Shown here: one piece after another, positions 42,621-51,586 of the stretch
How the letters are laid out: every line of letters begins with the position of its first letter
How positions within the stretch are numbered: position 1 is the first letter of the stretch
DNA from: Alphaproteobacteria bacterium
GTDB taxonomy: Bacteria; Pseudomonadota; Alphaproteobacteria; SHVP01
Reading direction: 5' to 3'
Length of the DNA: 64,000 bases
Assembly: GCA_040216735.1 (NCBI GenBank)
Contig: JAVJOO010000005.1
Location: 558,001 to 622,000, forward strand
The notes under the pieces: generated by a model
Databases searched by the model: none
Seen by the model: the letters and a program-made list of their open reading frames with translations, nothing else
Told to the model about the DNA's origin: nothing
Program-made: the position numbers and the translations under genes

Positions 42621-43133
42621 CTAGTGGCCGCCGCTGGATTTTTTCGGCGGCGGCGGTGCGGCAGCGGCGGGCGGCGCGGGCCGGCTGGCCTGGGCGACGC
42701 CGATTTCGACGCTTTGAATCATTCCTTTGTCGAATACTTTTTCGGCCGATGCGCGGAAACGCGCATCGAGATCCCGCTGACTGAAAGAGCCATCTTCGTT
42801 AAGCTTGATGGGAGTCGCGTGAATGTCACGCACGATCGCATCGCGCAGTATGGGCCTGTTCTCTTCGGCCAAACTCGCCTGATCGGGCCGCGCCAGCAGT
42901 TCGTAACGCCCAACCATGATGATGTATTGCCGTACCTTGTTGTCGCGCACCAACGGTATGCTGATCGGGCGCAGTTCGAAGGTTACCGGCGCTGCGGGGT
43001 CCAGGGGAACCTCCGGCTTGACCTCGGCGACCTCTTTTTCTTCGCCGCCACCGCCACCGATAAACGACATGCCAGCCGCTGCCAGAACGACCAGGAGGAT
43101 GATGCCTACGACTAGGAAAAGTAACTTTTTCAT
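42621..43133 (-). CDS. FliL-family flagellar basal-body-associated protein (putative)
   Basis: 170 residues from the ATG at 43133. One N-terminal TM (KLLFLVVGIILLVVLAAAG) is followed by a Gly run, then a periplasmic domain: FELRPISIPLVRD..., RYELLARPDQASL, ..., LRDAIVRDIHATPI. This resembles the FliL core. The end has a Pro/Ala-rich tail (PPAAAAPPPPKKSSGGH). FliL binds the stator and the C-ring of flagella. No other flagellar gene is near, so it may be a FliL-like protein with a different role. Confidence 0.7.
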   Translation of the reverse strand: MKKLLFLVVGIILLVVLAAAGMSFIGGGGGEEKEVAEVKPEVPLDPAAPVTFELRPISIPLVRDNKVRQYIIMVGRYELLARPDQASLAEENRPILRDAIVRDIHATPIKLNEDGSFSQRDLDARFRASAEKVFDKGMIQSVEIGVAQASRPAPPAAAAPPPPKKSSGGH

Positions 43134-43211
43134 TGTCTCTCTCGCCGAGTCATGCGGCAACGCTACGCCGTCGGCACCAGGCCTACAAGGCGGTCCCCCG
43201 GCGGAACGCGC

Positions 43212-44186
43212 TCAAAAATGCACATGGCCGGGATGCCCAATCTCAATATCTGCGCCGTCCGCCCCGACAACCCGCACCCCCGAACCGGCAACAACGCGAC
43301 CGATTGTCGCAATCGGCGTTTTGGTTGTTTCGGACACTCGACGCACGGCCTCACGCACTTCCGGCGGCGCGCAAAACAGGAGTTCATAGTCATCGCCGCC
43401 GCCCAACGCGTCGACTGCGGTCAGGAGCCCGCTTGAGATCGCGGCACCTAGCGCCTCCGATCGCGGGACCGCGTCGGCCTCGACGACCGCAGCAACCTTT
43501 GACGTGGTGCAAATGTGTCCAAGATCCGCGACCAATCCGTCCGATACGTCGATGGCAGCAGTCGCAAGCCCAACCAATCGTGGGCCCACCGTTGTGCGCG
43601 GGCGGGGTAACCGGTAGCGATCGATCAAGGCCTCAGCATGGGCGGAGGTAAGCGCAGCCCCCCCCTGCAATACGCGAAGCCCCGCCAGAGCGTCCCCGAT
43701 CGTCCCTGTAACGTAAATATCGTCGCCGGGCCGTGCGGTTGAACGGCGTAGCGCGCGCCCAATCCGCACTTCGCCAAGGGCCGTAATCGAAATCATTCCC
43801 GGGCCGACCGTCCCCACGGTATCACCGCCGAGCAACGTGACTCCAAATGCTCGTTGGTCGATGGCCAGTCCCGCCGCAAACCCCTCCAGCCAGTCGTCGC
43901 CAAGCGCGCTGGGGATCGCGAGATTGAGCAGGTAGCCCCGGGCCAATGCGCCCATGGCCGCCAGATCCGAAAGATTCACCCGCAACGCTTTGCGCGCAAG
44001 GCTGTCAGCGGGATCGTCGGCCAGATAATGCACACCGGCCAAAAGGGTGTCTGTTGTGAGGACGACACTGTGACCGGGTTGAGGAACAAAGAGGGCCCCG
44101 TCGTCGGTAAGCCCGAGGCCCTGATCCAAATTGCTGAGCGGTGCGAAAAGCTCGGCAATCAGGTCGAATTCACCCCGCTTCCCCAT
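43212..44186 (-). CDS. thiL: Thiamine-monophosphate kinase
   Basis: 324 residues from the ATG at 44186 (a TTG at 44192 is also open). AIR-synthase/PurM fold: GEFDLIAELFAPL start, DTLLAGVHYL and GDD-containing stretch (ALGGGDDYELLFC), ISITALGEV, and VSDGLVADLGHI, all ThiL hallmarks. It phosphorylates thiamine monophosphate to the diphosphate cofactor. Directly follows nusB, as in many proteobacteria. Confidence 0.94.
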   Translation of the reverse strand: MGKRGEFDLIAELFAPLSNLDQGLGLTDDGALFVPQPGHSVVLTTDTLLAGVHYLADDPADSLARKALRVNLSDLAAMGALARGYLLNLAIPSALGDDWLEGFAAGLAIDQRAFGVTLLGGDTVGTVGPGMISITALGEVRIGRALRRSTARPGDDIYVTGTIGDALAGLRVLQGGAALTSAHAEALIDRYRLPRPRTTVGPRLVGLATAAIDVSDGLVADLGHICTTSKVAAVVEADAVPRSEALGAAISSGLLTAVDALGGGDDYELLFCAPPEVREAVRRVSETTKTPIATIGRVVAGSGVRVVGADGADIEIGHPGHVHF

Positions 44187-44197
44187 GACCAAGACGC

Positions 44198-44692
44198 CTA
44201 GGCGGCACCCTTTTGGTTTCGAGTTGCCGCCATTTCGTCGGGGCGAATTTGCTTCGCAAGACGATCGAGCACGCCGTTTACAAACCCTGGCTGAGGGCCA
44301 TCGAAAAAGGCGTGTGCGACATCCACGTATTCGCTGATGATAACGCGGCCAGGGACGTCGACCCGCGCGAGAAGTTCATAGGCCCCGGCTCTCAGCACGA
44401 CACCGAGAATCTTCTCCAGCCGCGCCAATTCTCGGTCCTTCGACAGAGCATTTCCAATGAGTATGGAGATTTCGGCTTCGCGAACACTTACACCGCGGAC
44501 GATGTCCTCGAAAAAGGCTCGGTCGGCCCCATCGTACTTCAGCCCGTCGATCTCACGCCCGAATCGATGTTCGACGAACTCGCCGATTACTCCGTCGGGC
44601 GACACATCGGTGACCGATATTTGGTACAACGCCTGAACCGCGGCGAGCCGGGCCGCGGTGCGGGCACCGGAGGCAGGTTTGGATGGGCCCAT
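44198..44692 (-). CDS. nusB: Transcription antitermination factor NusB
   Basis: 164 residues from the ATG at 44692 (ATG at 44728 overlaps ribH). All-helical NusB fold: ARTAARLAAVQALYQI at the start, FFEDIVRGV, LARLEKILGVVLRAGAYELL and VIISEYVDVAHAFFDG, ending near FVNGVLDRLAKQ. It binds boxA RNA with NusE in rRNA antitermination. Part of the rib-nusB-thiL run. Confidence 0.95.
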   Translation of the reverse strand: MGPSKPASGARTAARLAAVQALYQISVTDVSPDGVIGEFVEHRFGREIDGLKYDGADRAFFEDIVRGVSVREAEISILIGNALSKDRELARLEKILGVVLRAGAYELLARVDVPGRVIISEYVDVAHAFFDGPQPGFVNGVLDRLAKQIRPDEMAATRNQKGAA

Positions 44693-44705
44693 CGTCAAAC
44701 CTACT

Positions 44706-45164
44706 TCAGCGACCGTCGAGGAGTGCATGCCTCGCGGCGATCAAGTCGAGCGCGGCGTTGGCTGCCGCAGCTCCCTTGTTGCCCTGATCGACCGCCGCCC
44801 GCGCCCACGCTTGATCGCGATTCTCGCAAGTCAAAATACCCGTCCCGACGGCCAGAACATGGCGCAAAGCCAAGACATGCAATCCGCCAATACTTTCCTG
44901 GCACACATGTTCGTAATGGGTGGTTTCACCGCGAATTACACAGCCGAGCGCCACGTAACCGGCGAAGGTTGGGCCCGCCCCGGTTTCGGATGCGGCAACG
45001 GCGTAGCGAACGACCTGGGGAATTTCCATCGCGCCCGGAACTGCGATTCGACGGTAGGTCCCGCCCCTTTCTTCTACAGCGGCGATGGCGCCTGCCATGA
45101 GCTGATCGGCGATATCCTCGTAGAATCGCGCTTCGATGATGAGAATCGCGGGAGCGTCGGTCAC
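44706..45164 (-). CDS. ribH: 6,7-dimethyl-8-ribityllumazine synthase
   Basis: 152 residues, GTG start overlapping the ribB stop (GTGA). Recognised by ILIIEARFYEDIADQLMAGA, the strand with GAMEIPQVVRYA, and YVALGCVIRGETTHYEHV (His, catalytic), plus the last helix. It joins DHBP and the pyrimidine to lumazine, the penultimate step of riboflavin synthesis. About the usual length. Confidence 0.96.
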   Translation of the reverse strand: MTDAPAILIIEARFYEDIADQLMAGAIAAVEERGGTYRRIAVPGAMEIPQVVRYAVAASETGAGPTFAGYVALGCVIRGETTHYEHVCQESIGGLHVLALRHVLAVGTGILTCENRDQAWARAAVDQGNKGAAAANAALDLIAARHALLDGR

Positions 45165-46300
45165 GATGCTGACCGAACGCCGGTAATCGCTCGACGTTCC
45201 ACGATCGACAATCCGTAGCCTTCGAGGCCGACGACAGGCCGCGGTTTGTTGGTAAGCAGGATCATGTTCCGCACGCCGATGTCGCGCAGGATTTGCGCCC
45301 CAACCCCATAGTCCCGCAGCGGCCCCGGGGCATCTTCGCCAAGTTCGAAGCGAATCCGGTCTACTAAGCTGGTGGGGCGGGCTTCGCGAATGATGACGAC
45401 CACGCCCCGACCCTCTTCGCCGATGTGACGCATCGCCGCATAAAGTACGCCGCCGCGGGCGCTGACTTCGCCCAGGATATCGTTAACCACATTGAGGGGG
45501 TGGACACGTACCATCACCGGATCGGGTCCGGCGACGTCACCCTTGACTAGGGCAATGTGTTCGGCGCCGTCGACACTGCTGGTGTAAACCGACACCGTCC
45601 AATCGCCGCCGTGGATCGACTTCAGCGGCCGGCTGACCGCGCATTTTACGATCTGTTCGGTTCGGCGCCGATAGGCGATTAAATCGGCGATGCGCGCGAC
45701 CTTGAGCCCGTGCAGTTGGGCGAACTGAACGAGGTCAGGCAGGCGCGCCATGGTCCCATCGTCGTTCATGATCTCGCAAATGACCGCCGAGGGGTTCATC
45801 CCCGCGAGCCGGGCGATATCGACCGCGGCCTCGGTGTGACCGGTGCGCACCAAGACACCGCCCTGGCGGGCCATTAACGGGAATACGTGGCCCGGCGAAC
45901 CGATGTCCTGGCGGCCTTTGGACGGGTCGATCGCGACCTTGACGGTTTGCGCCCGGTCGGCCGCCGATATGCCGGTGGTAACCCCTTCCCGCGCTTCGAT
46001 CGAAACGGTGAACGCCGTCTCGTGGCGGGACTGGTTCTTGCGGGTCATCAATTCGAGCCCGAGTTCGGCGCATCGCGCCTCGGTCAAGGCAAGGCAAATC
46101 AGCCCGCGCGCATGCTTGGCCATGAAGTTGACCGCCGACGCGTTTGCCATCTCGGCCGGGATGATCAGGTCGCCCTCGTTTTCGCGATCCTCGTCGTCGA
46201 CGAGAATGATCATCTTGCCCTTCTTGACGTCCTCAAGAATGTCGTCGATCGACGACAAATAGTCGTTGAGCGACGCAGTCGTCAGAGAATCCAGTGTCAT
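45161..46300 (-). CDS. ribB: 3,4-dihydroxy-2-butanone 4-phosphate synthase with degenerate RibA-like domain (RibBX type)
   Basis: 379 residues. The N-terminal half is a complete DHBP synthase: ILVDDEDRENEGDLI with the catalytic acids, MAKHARGLICLAL, GSPGHVFPL, RTGHTEAAVDIARLAG. The C-terminal half aligns with GTP cyclohydrolase II but lacks the zinc Cys triad (C-x10-CDC). The usual ECLTGDVFGSLRCDCG region reads VHPLNVVNDILGEVSARG. So this half should not open GTP; such RibBX proteins are known in proteobacteria. A true GTP cyclohydrolase II must be elsewhere. ATGA overlap with ribE. Confidence 0.9.
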   Translation of the reverse strand: MTLDSLTTASLNDYLSSIDDILEDVKKGKMIILVDDEDRENEGDLIIPAEMANASAVNFMAKHARGLICLALTEARCAELGLELMTRKNQSRHETAFTVSIEAREGVTTGISAADRAQTVKVAIDPSKGRQDIGSPGHVFPLMARQGGVLVRTGHTEAAVDIARLAGMNPSAVICEIMNDDGTMARLPDLVQFAQLHGLKVARIADLIAYRRRTEQIVKCAVSRPLKSIHGGDWTVSVYTSSVDGAEHIALVKGDVAGPDPVMVRVHPLNVVNDILGEVSARGGVLYAAMRHIGEEGRGVVVIIREARPTSLVDRIRFELGEDAPGPLRDYGVGAQILRDIGVRNMILLTNKPRPVVGLEGYGLSIVERRAITGVRSAS

Positions 46301-46884
46301 AGGGTCTCCCGCAACCGGTCGACATACCGCGCGAGCACATCAATCTCGAAATTGACGCGATCACCCGGCTTGAGGGCGCCAAGTGTCGTCGCCGTTTGCG
46401 TGTGAGGAATGATATTCACCCCGAATCGATTGCCGTCTACCTCGTTGACCGTCAACGACACCCCGTCAAGGGTCAGCGATCCCTTGGGCGCAACGTATTT
46501 CGCGAACGATTTGGGCACTTCTAGCACGAAACGCCGTGAGTCGCCTTCGGGCGCGATGCTGATAACCTCGGCGACCCCATCGACATGCCCGGTCACGATG
46601 TGCCCGCCCATTTCGTCTCCGACACGCAGCGCGCGCTCGAGATTGACGGTCGTTCCCTCTTTCCAAATGCCCAGCGTCGTTTTGGAAAGCGTTTCGGCAG
46701 AGGCATCGACCGCAAACCAACCTTTGTCCTTATCGACAACGGTCAGGCAGGGTCCCGCGCAGGCGATCGACGCGCCGATCAGGATGTCACCCGTGTCGTA
46801 TTGCGTTTCGATCGTAAAGCGGGTGTCGCCCGCCTTTTCGATCCGCTTGACCCGACCGACGTCGGTAACGATGCCTGTAAACAT
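46297..46884 (-). CDS. ribE: Riboflavin synthase, alpha subunit
   Basis: 195 residues with the duplicated lumazine-binding domain. The start MFTGIVTDVGRV, the first-domain CAGPCLTVVDK and the second-domain SLTLDGVSLTVNEVDGN are standard, as is NIIPHTQTATTLG. It dismutates two ribityllumazines to riboflavin. ATGA overlap with ribB, 9 bases after ribD. Named ribE (ribC in some species). Confidence 0.96.
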   Translation of the reverse strand: MFTGIVTDVGRVKRIEKAGDTRFTIETQYDTGDILIGASIACAGPCLTVVDKDKGWFAVDASAETLSKTTLGIWKEGTTVNLERALRVGDEMGGHIVTGHVDGVAEVISIAPEGDSRRFVLEVPKSFAKYVAPKGSLTLDGVSLTVNEVDGNRFGVNIIPHTQTATTLGALKPGDRVNFEIDVLARYVDRLRETL

Positions 46885-46893
46885 GGGGGATAC

Positions 46894-47976
46894 TTAGTCG
46901 GACAGAAGGAAAGTTTCCACTACATCGTCGCCCACCGCCCGGAGGGCGGTCCGTTTCAGGCCAATATGCTGATCCAGCGCCGCGACGCCGAGCGGGCCCG
47001 TCATCGGGATGCCGTCGCCACCGATCAAGAGCGGCGCGCGGAATATCGCCAACGCATCGACCAAGCCGTCGCGCAGCAACGCGCTGGCCAACGCCCCGCC
47101 GGCCTCCGCCAGGAGTCGCGTAATCCCGCGTTCGGCGAGATGGTTAAAGGATTGACGGAGATTGACCCCGTGTCCCGAACCGTCGGTGGCTACCGTGATC
47201 AGATCCGCGCCGGTGTCCTGCCGTTCCTTGAAGCGCGCATCGTCGGCCGCAACCGCACAGAATACCCACAATGGACGTCCCCGCGCGGTGGCATAGAGTT
47301 TCGCCGTCGGCTCGACGCGGAGGTGCGCGTCGAGCAAGACTCGGACCGGCGAGCGTTCAGCCATGCCGGGCAATCGGCACGTCAAGGTCGGGTCGTCGGC
47401 GATCGCCGTCGCCGAGGCGACGACAATGGCGTCGTGGTCGGCCCGTAACCGGTGCCCGTTCGCCCGCGCAGCCGGGCCGGTGATCCATTGGCTCTCGCCG
47501 TCGGCGGTCGCGATTCGGCCATCGGCCGAAACGGCGCTCTTCAGGGTGACCATCGGCAGGTTCTGGTCGATCCGTTTCAGGAAACCGCGGTTGAGGTCGC
47601 GAGCTTCGGCGCCGCAGGGCCCGATCTCGACATCGATCCCCGCCGCCCGCAATGCAGCGATGCCCTGCCCGCTCACCCGCGGGTCGGGATCTTCCATCGC
47701 GACGACGACCCGGTTGACGCCCGCCGCGATCAGAGCCTCCGCGCAAGGCGGCGTTTGCCCAACGTGACTACAGGGTTCGAGGGTGACATAGGCGCTCGCG
47801 CCGCGCGCCAGGGCGCCGGCGCGCCCGATCGCCTCGGTTTCTGCGTGGGGCCGCCCGCCGGGCTGGGTCCAGCCGCGCCCGACGACACGCCCTTGGTTGA
47901 CCAGAACGCACCCTACAGCCGGGTTCGGCCAGACTTGCCCGAGACCGCGTTCGGCGAGGGCCAACGCCGCGCGCAT
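46894..47976 (-). CDS. ribD: Bifunctional deaminase/reductase RibD
   Basis: 360 residues. The N-terminal deaminase has the zinc motif HAETEA and PCSHVGQTPPCAEAL. The C-terminal reductase has VTLKSAVSADGRIATADGES and the typical C-terminal end. It converts the product of GTP cyclohydrolase II to the ribitylaminopyrimidine. The first residues (MRAALALAERGLGQVWPNPAVGC) match the family's start, so little is missing. Lies 16 bases after nrdR, the usual alphaproteobacterial order. Confidence 0.95.
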   Translation of the reverse strand: MRAALALAERGLGQVWPNPAVGCVLVNQGRVVGRGWTQPGGRPHAETEAIGRAGALARGASAYVTLEPCSHVGQTPPCAEALIAAGVNRVVVAMEDPDPRVSGQGIAALRAAGIDVEIGPCGAEARDLNRGFLKRIDQNLPMVTLKSAVSADGRIATADGESQWITGPAARANGHRLRADHDAIVVASATAIADDPTLTCRLPGMAERSPVRVLLDAHLRVEPTAKLYATARGRPLWVFCAVAADDARFKERQDTGADLITVATDGSGHGVNLRQSFNHLAERGITRLLAEAGGALASALLRDGLVDALAIFRAPLLIGGDGIPMTGPLGVAALDQHIGLKRTALRAVGDDVVETFLLSD

Positions 47977-47992
47977 ATAGGCGCGGTCTTGT

Positions 47993-48460
47993 TCAGTAGT
48001 CGTTGTCGCTTCCTCCGCCCATCTCGCCGATGAAGGCCTCGAAATCGCGCGCTTCGCGGAAGTTCTTGTAGACCGACGCGAACCGCACGTAGGCCACTTG
48101 GTCGAGGTTGGCGAGCGCCTCCATCACGAGTTCACCGATGGTAGTGCTCGAGATTTCGGATTCTCCAAGGCTTTCCAACCGCCGGACGATGCCGTTGATC
48201 ATACGGTCGACTCGTTCGGGTTCGACCGGGCGTTTACGGGTCGCGGTGATGATCGAGCGCGCCAACTTGTCACGGTCGAACGGAACGCGCTGGTCGTTCT
48301 TCTTGATCACCGTGAGTTCACGTAACTGGACGCGTTCGAAGGTGGTGAAGCGCGAACCGCACTCCGGGCAAAACCGGCGTCGACGGATCGCAGAGTTGTC
48401 CTCTGCAGGTCGCGAATCCTTGACCTGGGTATCTTCGTTTCCACAAAACGGGCAGCGCAT
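47993..48460 (-). CDS. nrdR: Transcriptional repressor NrdR
   Basis: 155 residues. N-terminal zinc ribbon CPFC...CPEC ([34 protein letters not shown]) and an ATP-cone ([29 protein letters not shown]). It represses ribonucleotide reductase genes according to ATP/dATP. Follows glyA by 39 bases, precedes ribD, a widely kept arrangement. Confidence 0.96.
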   Translation of the reverse strand: MRCPFCGNEDTQVKDSRPAEDNSAIRRRRFCPECGSRFTTFERVQLRELTVIKKNDQRVPFDRDKLARSIITATRKRPVEPERVDRMINGIVRRLESLGESEISSTTIGELVMEALANLDQVAYVRFASVYKNFREARDFEAFIGEMGGGSDNDY

Positions 48461-48499
48461 TCAATTTCCCCCGGCCAACGTGACGACCTTCAAATCGTG

Positions 48500-49807
48500 T
48501 TATCTCGGATAAATCGGAAAACGGGCACAAAGCGCCAGAACGCGGTCTTTGACGGCGGCTTCCACGGCGGCATCGCCGCCCGGCGTCGCGGCAAGCGCGT
48601 CGAGCACCTCGACGATCATGGCGCCGATTTCGCGAAACTCGGCGACACCGAAACCGCGGGTCGTGCCCGCTGGCGCACCCAGGCGCAAGCCCGATGTGAC
48701 CATCGGTTTCTCGGGATCGAACGGGATCGCGTTCTTGTTGCAGGTGATGAACGCGCGCTCGAGCGCCTGTTCGGCATCCCGACCGGTCAGCGATTTGGGT
48801 CGCAGATCGACCAGCATCAGATGGGTATCGGTGCCACCGGTCACGATGTCGAGGCCGCCCTCGACCAGCCTGGCCGCCAGCGCCTGCGCATTGTCGACGA
48901 TGGCCCGCGCGTACACCTTGAAATCGGGCTGCAGGGCCTCCTTAAAGGCGACAGCCTTGGCTGCAACAACATGCATTAACGGGCCGCCTTGAATCCCCGG
49001 GAAGATCGCCGAATTGACCTTTTTGGCGATTCCCTCGTCGTTGGTCAGGATCATGCCGCCGCGCGGGCCGCGCAGGGTCTTATGGGTCGTGGTCGTCACC
49101 ACATGGGCGTGCGGAAAGGGGCTGGGGTGCACTCCGCCAGCGACAAGCCCGGCAAAGTGCGCCATATCGACCATCAACAGGGCGCCGACCTCGTCCGCAA
49201 TGGCGCGGAAGCGAGCAAAGTCGATGATCCGCGGAATCGCCGAACCGCCCGCGATCATGAGGCGTGGCTTGTGTTCGGCGGCGAGTGCAGCAACCTCGTC
49301 GTAGTCGATCAGCGCATCCTGGCGGCGCACCCCGTATTGAACGGCGTTGAACCATTTGCCCGACTGGTTCGGCTTGGCGCCGTGGGTGAGATGGCCGCCG
49401 GCAGCCAGCGACATGCCGAGAATAGTGTCGCCAGGTTTGATCAGCGCTTGGAACACGCCTTGGTTCGCCTGCGACCCCGAACTCGGCTGGACATTGGCAA
49501 AGCCGCATCCGAAAAGGCGTTTCGCCCGATCAATCGCGAGGTTCTCGGCGACATCGACGAACTCGCAGCCACCGTAGTAGCGCTTGCCGGGGTAGCCTTC
49601 GGCATATTTGTTGGTGAGGACCGAGCCCTGCGCTTCTAAGACGGCGCGGCTGACAATATTTTCCGACGCGATCAGTTCGATTTGGTTTTGCTGACGCCCA
49701 AGTTCGTGCTGGATGGCGTCGAACAGTTCGCCGTCTTCGTCAGCCAAGCTCGCCGTGAAGAATCCGTTTTCCAGGGTATTTCGCGCAGCGGTCGCACTCG
49801 TCATCAA
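48500..49807 (-). CDS. glyA: Serine hydroxymethyltransferase
   Basis: 435 residues, full length. The PLP lysine is in [18 protein letters not shown]. Other signatures are [33 protein letters not shown] and [17 protein letters not shown] region ([16 protein letters not shown]). It moves the serine hydroxymethyl group to tetrahydrofolate, making glycine. Overlaps the rpiB stop by four bases, so rpiB-glyA-nrdR-rib may be one transcript. No glycine riboswitch seen ahead. Confidence 0.97.
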   Translation of the reverse strand: MMTSATAARNTLENGFFTASLADEDGELFDAIQHELGRQQNQIELIASENIVSRAVLEAQGSVLTNKYAEGYPGKRYYGGCEFVDVAENLAIDRAKRLFGCGFANVQPSSGSQANQGVFQALIKPGDTILGMSLAAGGHLTHGAKPNQSGKWFNAVQYGVRRQDALIDYDEVAALAAEHKPRLMIAGGSAIPRIIDFARFRAIADEVGALLMVDMAHFAGLVAGGVHPSPFPHAHVVTTTTHKTLRGPRGGMILTNDEGIAKKVNSAIFPGIQGGPLMHVVAAKAVAFKEALQPDFKVYARAIVDNAQALAARLVEGGLDIVTGGTDTHLMLVDLRPKSLTGRDAEQALERAFITCNKNAIPFDPEKPMVTSGLRLGAPAGTTRGFGVAEFREIGAMIVEVLDALAATPGGDAAVEAAVKDRVLALCARFPIYPR

Positions 49808-50262
49808 ACAGCCTCTTTCGTTCGAACATGATCGATCTTATCGACGCGACTGACATGCCGTTCGCCGCCGAAGGGTGTGGCCAGGAAGGTCCGAAGACAA
49901 TCGCGGGCGACTTCACTCCCGACGATGCGCGCGCCAAGCGCAAGAATGTTCGCGTCGTTGTGCTCGCGTGCCAGGCGCGCGGTCGTCGCGTCGTGGCACA
50001 ATGCCGCACGGATGCCGCGATGCTTGTTGGCCGCCATGCTGATGCCGATCCCGGTCCCGCAGCAGATCACCGCATAGGCCGCGCGGCCCGATAGGACAGC
50101 GTCGGCCGCGGCGTGGCCAAAATCGGGGTAGTCGACCGATTCGAGACCATGCGTGCCCAAATCCAACGGTTCGAAACCGAGCGAGCGCACGTCCTCGATG
50201 AGAACTTCCTTCAATTGAAATCCGGCGTGATCTGCGGCGAGCGCGATGACGGTTTTGACCAT
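49804..50262 (-). CDS. rpiB: Ribose-5-phosphate isomerase B
   Basis: 152 residues from the ATG at 50262 (ATG at 50283 adds seven). Family markers are [45 protein letters not shown] and [23 protein letters not shown] (given as separate short blocks). It interconverts ribose 5-phosphate and ribulose 5-phosphate. Coupled to glyA. A palindrome at 50403-50433 lies in its upstream region. Confidence 0.96.
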   Translation of the reverse strand: MVKTVIALAADHAGFQLKEVLIEDVRSLGFEPLDLGTHGLESVDYPDFGHAAADAVLSGRAAYAVICCGTGIGISMAANKHRGIRAALCHDATTARLAREHNDANILALGARIVGSEVARDCLRTFLATPFGGERHVSRVDKIDHVRTKEAV

Positions 50263-50402
50263 GGTAATCGGTTGTTGAGGCACCCAGTTCGGGGCAGCCT
50301 ACGTACCATATGTGGCAAGGAGGTACCAGCGCTCTACCATTTCTCGCCGGTCGTAGAGTCAGCCCGTCAAATCCGGCCTACATCTAGTAAATGCCATGAT
50401 TT

Positions 50403-50433
50403 CAATATCTTGTGAGAATTAGACTAGATATTG
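50403..50433. promoter_or_regulatory. AT-rich inverted repeat upstream of rpiB
   Basis: CAATATCT (50403-50410) and AGATATTG (50426-50433) form a perfect 8-bp inverted repeat with a 15-base centre in otherwise GC-rich DNA. It lies 141 bases ahead of rpiB and 31 after the stop of the Fe-S gene. It could be an operator or a transcript end. No clear -35/-10 pair was found in this gap. Confidence 0.35.
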
Positions 50434-50463
50434 GGCGCACGTCGGGACCGAAGAACACGCCAC

Positions 50464-51444
50464 TCAGCCTTCTCGGTCCCGCCGCCGCGCCAGCTTTTCG
50501 ACCAGTGTCCCGGCGACCCCGGGCCGGCTCCACGGACAAACAGCGATGCAGATACCGCAGCCCTTGTTTTCGTTGAAGAACGGCAAGCACCGGTCGAAAT
50601 CGACGTACCACTTCTCGACACCCCTGATCCATCGTTTGTGGTCGGCAATGGCCGCAGGCGGACAGGCATCCGTGCAAACCTGGCAGCGCGTGCAAAAGTC
50701 GTCGGCGCCGAATTCATCTGCGCCGTCCTCGACCAGCGGCAAATCCGTCAACACTAGGGCAAGGCGAAAATTTGCACCGAGGGTCCGGTGGATCATTGAG
50801 CCATGGCGACCGAGTTCCCCGAACCCAGCCTTGATCGCCGCTGGAATCATGACCATTGAGCCCGCCATCGGCCCACCCTTCGGTTCGGCCGCCCAGCCCT
50901 GTTTCCGAATCCAGCCGGTCAGGTCCTTGACGACACTGAGGGCGCGACCGTACTGGTTGACGACCTCCGTTGCCGCGGGATCGGCCGGGGCAGTCTTAAG
51001 CGCCTCGTAGTCGTGGGCCACCGCAATCGCGATCGCCCATGTCCACGTACGCTGTTCGTGCCCTTCGAAGATCCAGGCCGGATCCATCCGCGCAATACCG
51101 GCATCGTCAGCGCCGAAGGACAATGCCATTTCCTTGACGAGAGCCGCCCAACGGGGCGGCGTTTCGGTGCGTTGGACCGGTGCGACGTCGGGGAGCGGCC
51201 GTTCAATGATCTTTTGGCGGCGGGCTCGCGACGCCGCGACATCGGGCGACTGCGTGTAGCGGCTGTAGAACCAATTCTGCAGCGGGCCGTGGGGGATCGA
51301 GTCGGGCTCGTGCCAATACACCGGACTGGGGCGCCGGGGCGCGGTCTCGCCCAAGCCGTTGATCGCATTGCCCGAGACATCGGGCCACAGGGCCATCTGG
51401 TCGGGGTCCGGTGTGAAACGGTGGCGGTCCGCTCTGACGTTCAT
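50464..51444 (-). CDS. Reductive-dehalogenase-like (RdhA-type) Fe-S protein
   Basis: 326 residues without a TAT or other signal, so cytoplasmic. Two C-terminal [4Fe-4S] motifs: CTRCQVCTDACPPAAI and CGICIAVCPWSRPG with an extra upstream Cys. The central part (VNQYGRALSVVKDLTGWIRKQGW) and GFGELGRHGSMIHRTLGANFRLALVLTDLPL (core GELGRHGSMI, LGANFRL) match RdhA and its relative QueG. Membrane-type RdhAs are longer and have a TAT signal; this soluble one may dehalogenate or reduce another substrate with a corrinoid. Activity unproven. Alone on its strand. Confidence 0.75.
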   Translation of the reverse strand: MNVRADRHRFTPDPDQMALWPDVSGNAINGLGETAPRRPSPVYWHEPDSIPHGPLQNWFYSRYTQSPDVAASRARRQKIIERPLPDVAPVQRTETPPRWAALVKEMALSFGADDAGIARMDPAWIFEGHEQRTWTWAIAIAVAHDYEALKTAPADPAATEVVNQYGRALSVVKDLTGWIRKQGWAAEPKGGPMAGSMVMIPAAIKAGFGELGRHGSMIHRTLGANFRLALVLTDLPLVEDGADEFGADDFCTRCQVCTDACPPAAIADHKRWIRGVEKWYVDFDRCLPFFNENKGCGICIAVCPWSRPGVAGTLVEKLARRRDREG

Positions 51445-51586
51445 TGAGCCATCTTAGCCTAAAACCCGGCTGCGGCGCTCGGTCCCGGCACAGATGTCGT
51501 GCCGTCAGCCGTTATCCGCTAGTGTTTCCGGACGATATGGAGAATCCGCCTGAAATGACCGCCCACGGAACAGCGCCCCTGCTTCG

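Noticed and set aside
42621-43133. Part of a flagellar gene cluster
   Set aside because: The FliL-like gene stands alone between an MFS gene and thiL; no other flagellar genes are present in the window.
45161-50463. FMN or glycine riboswitch before the rib genes or glyA
   Set aside because: The genes are nearly contiguous with overlaps, and no matching conserved structure was found in the short gaps.
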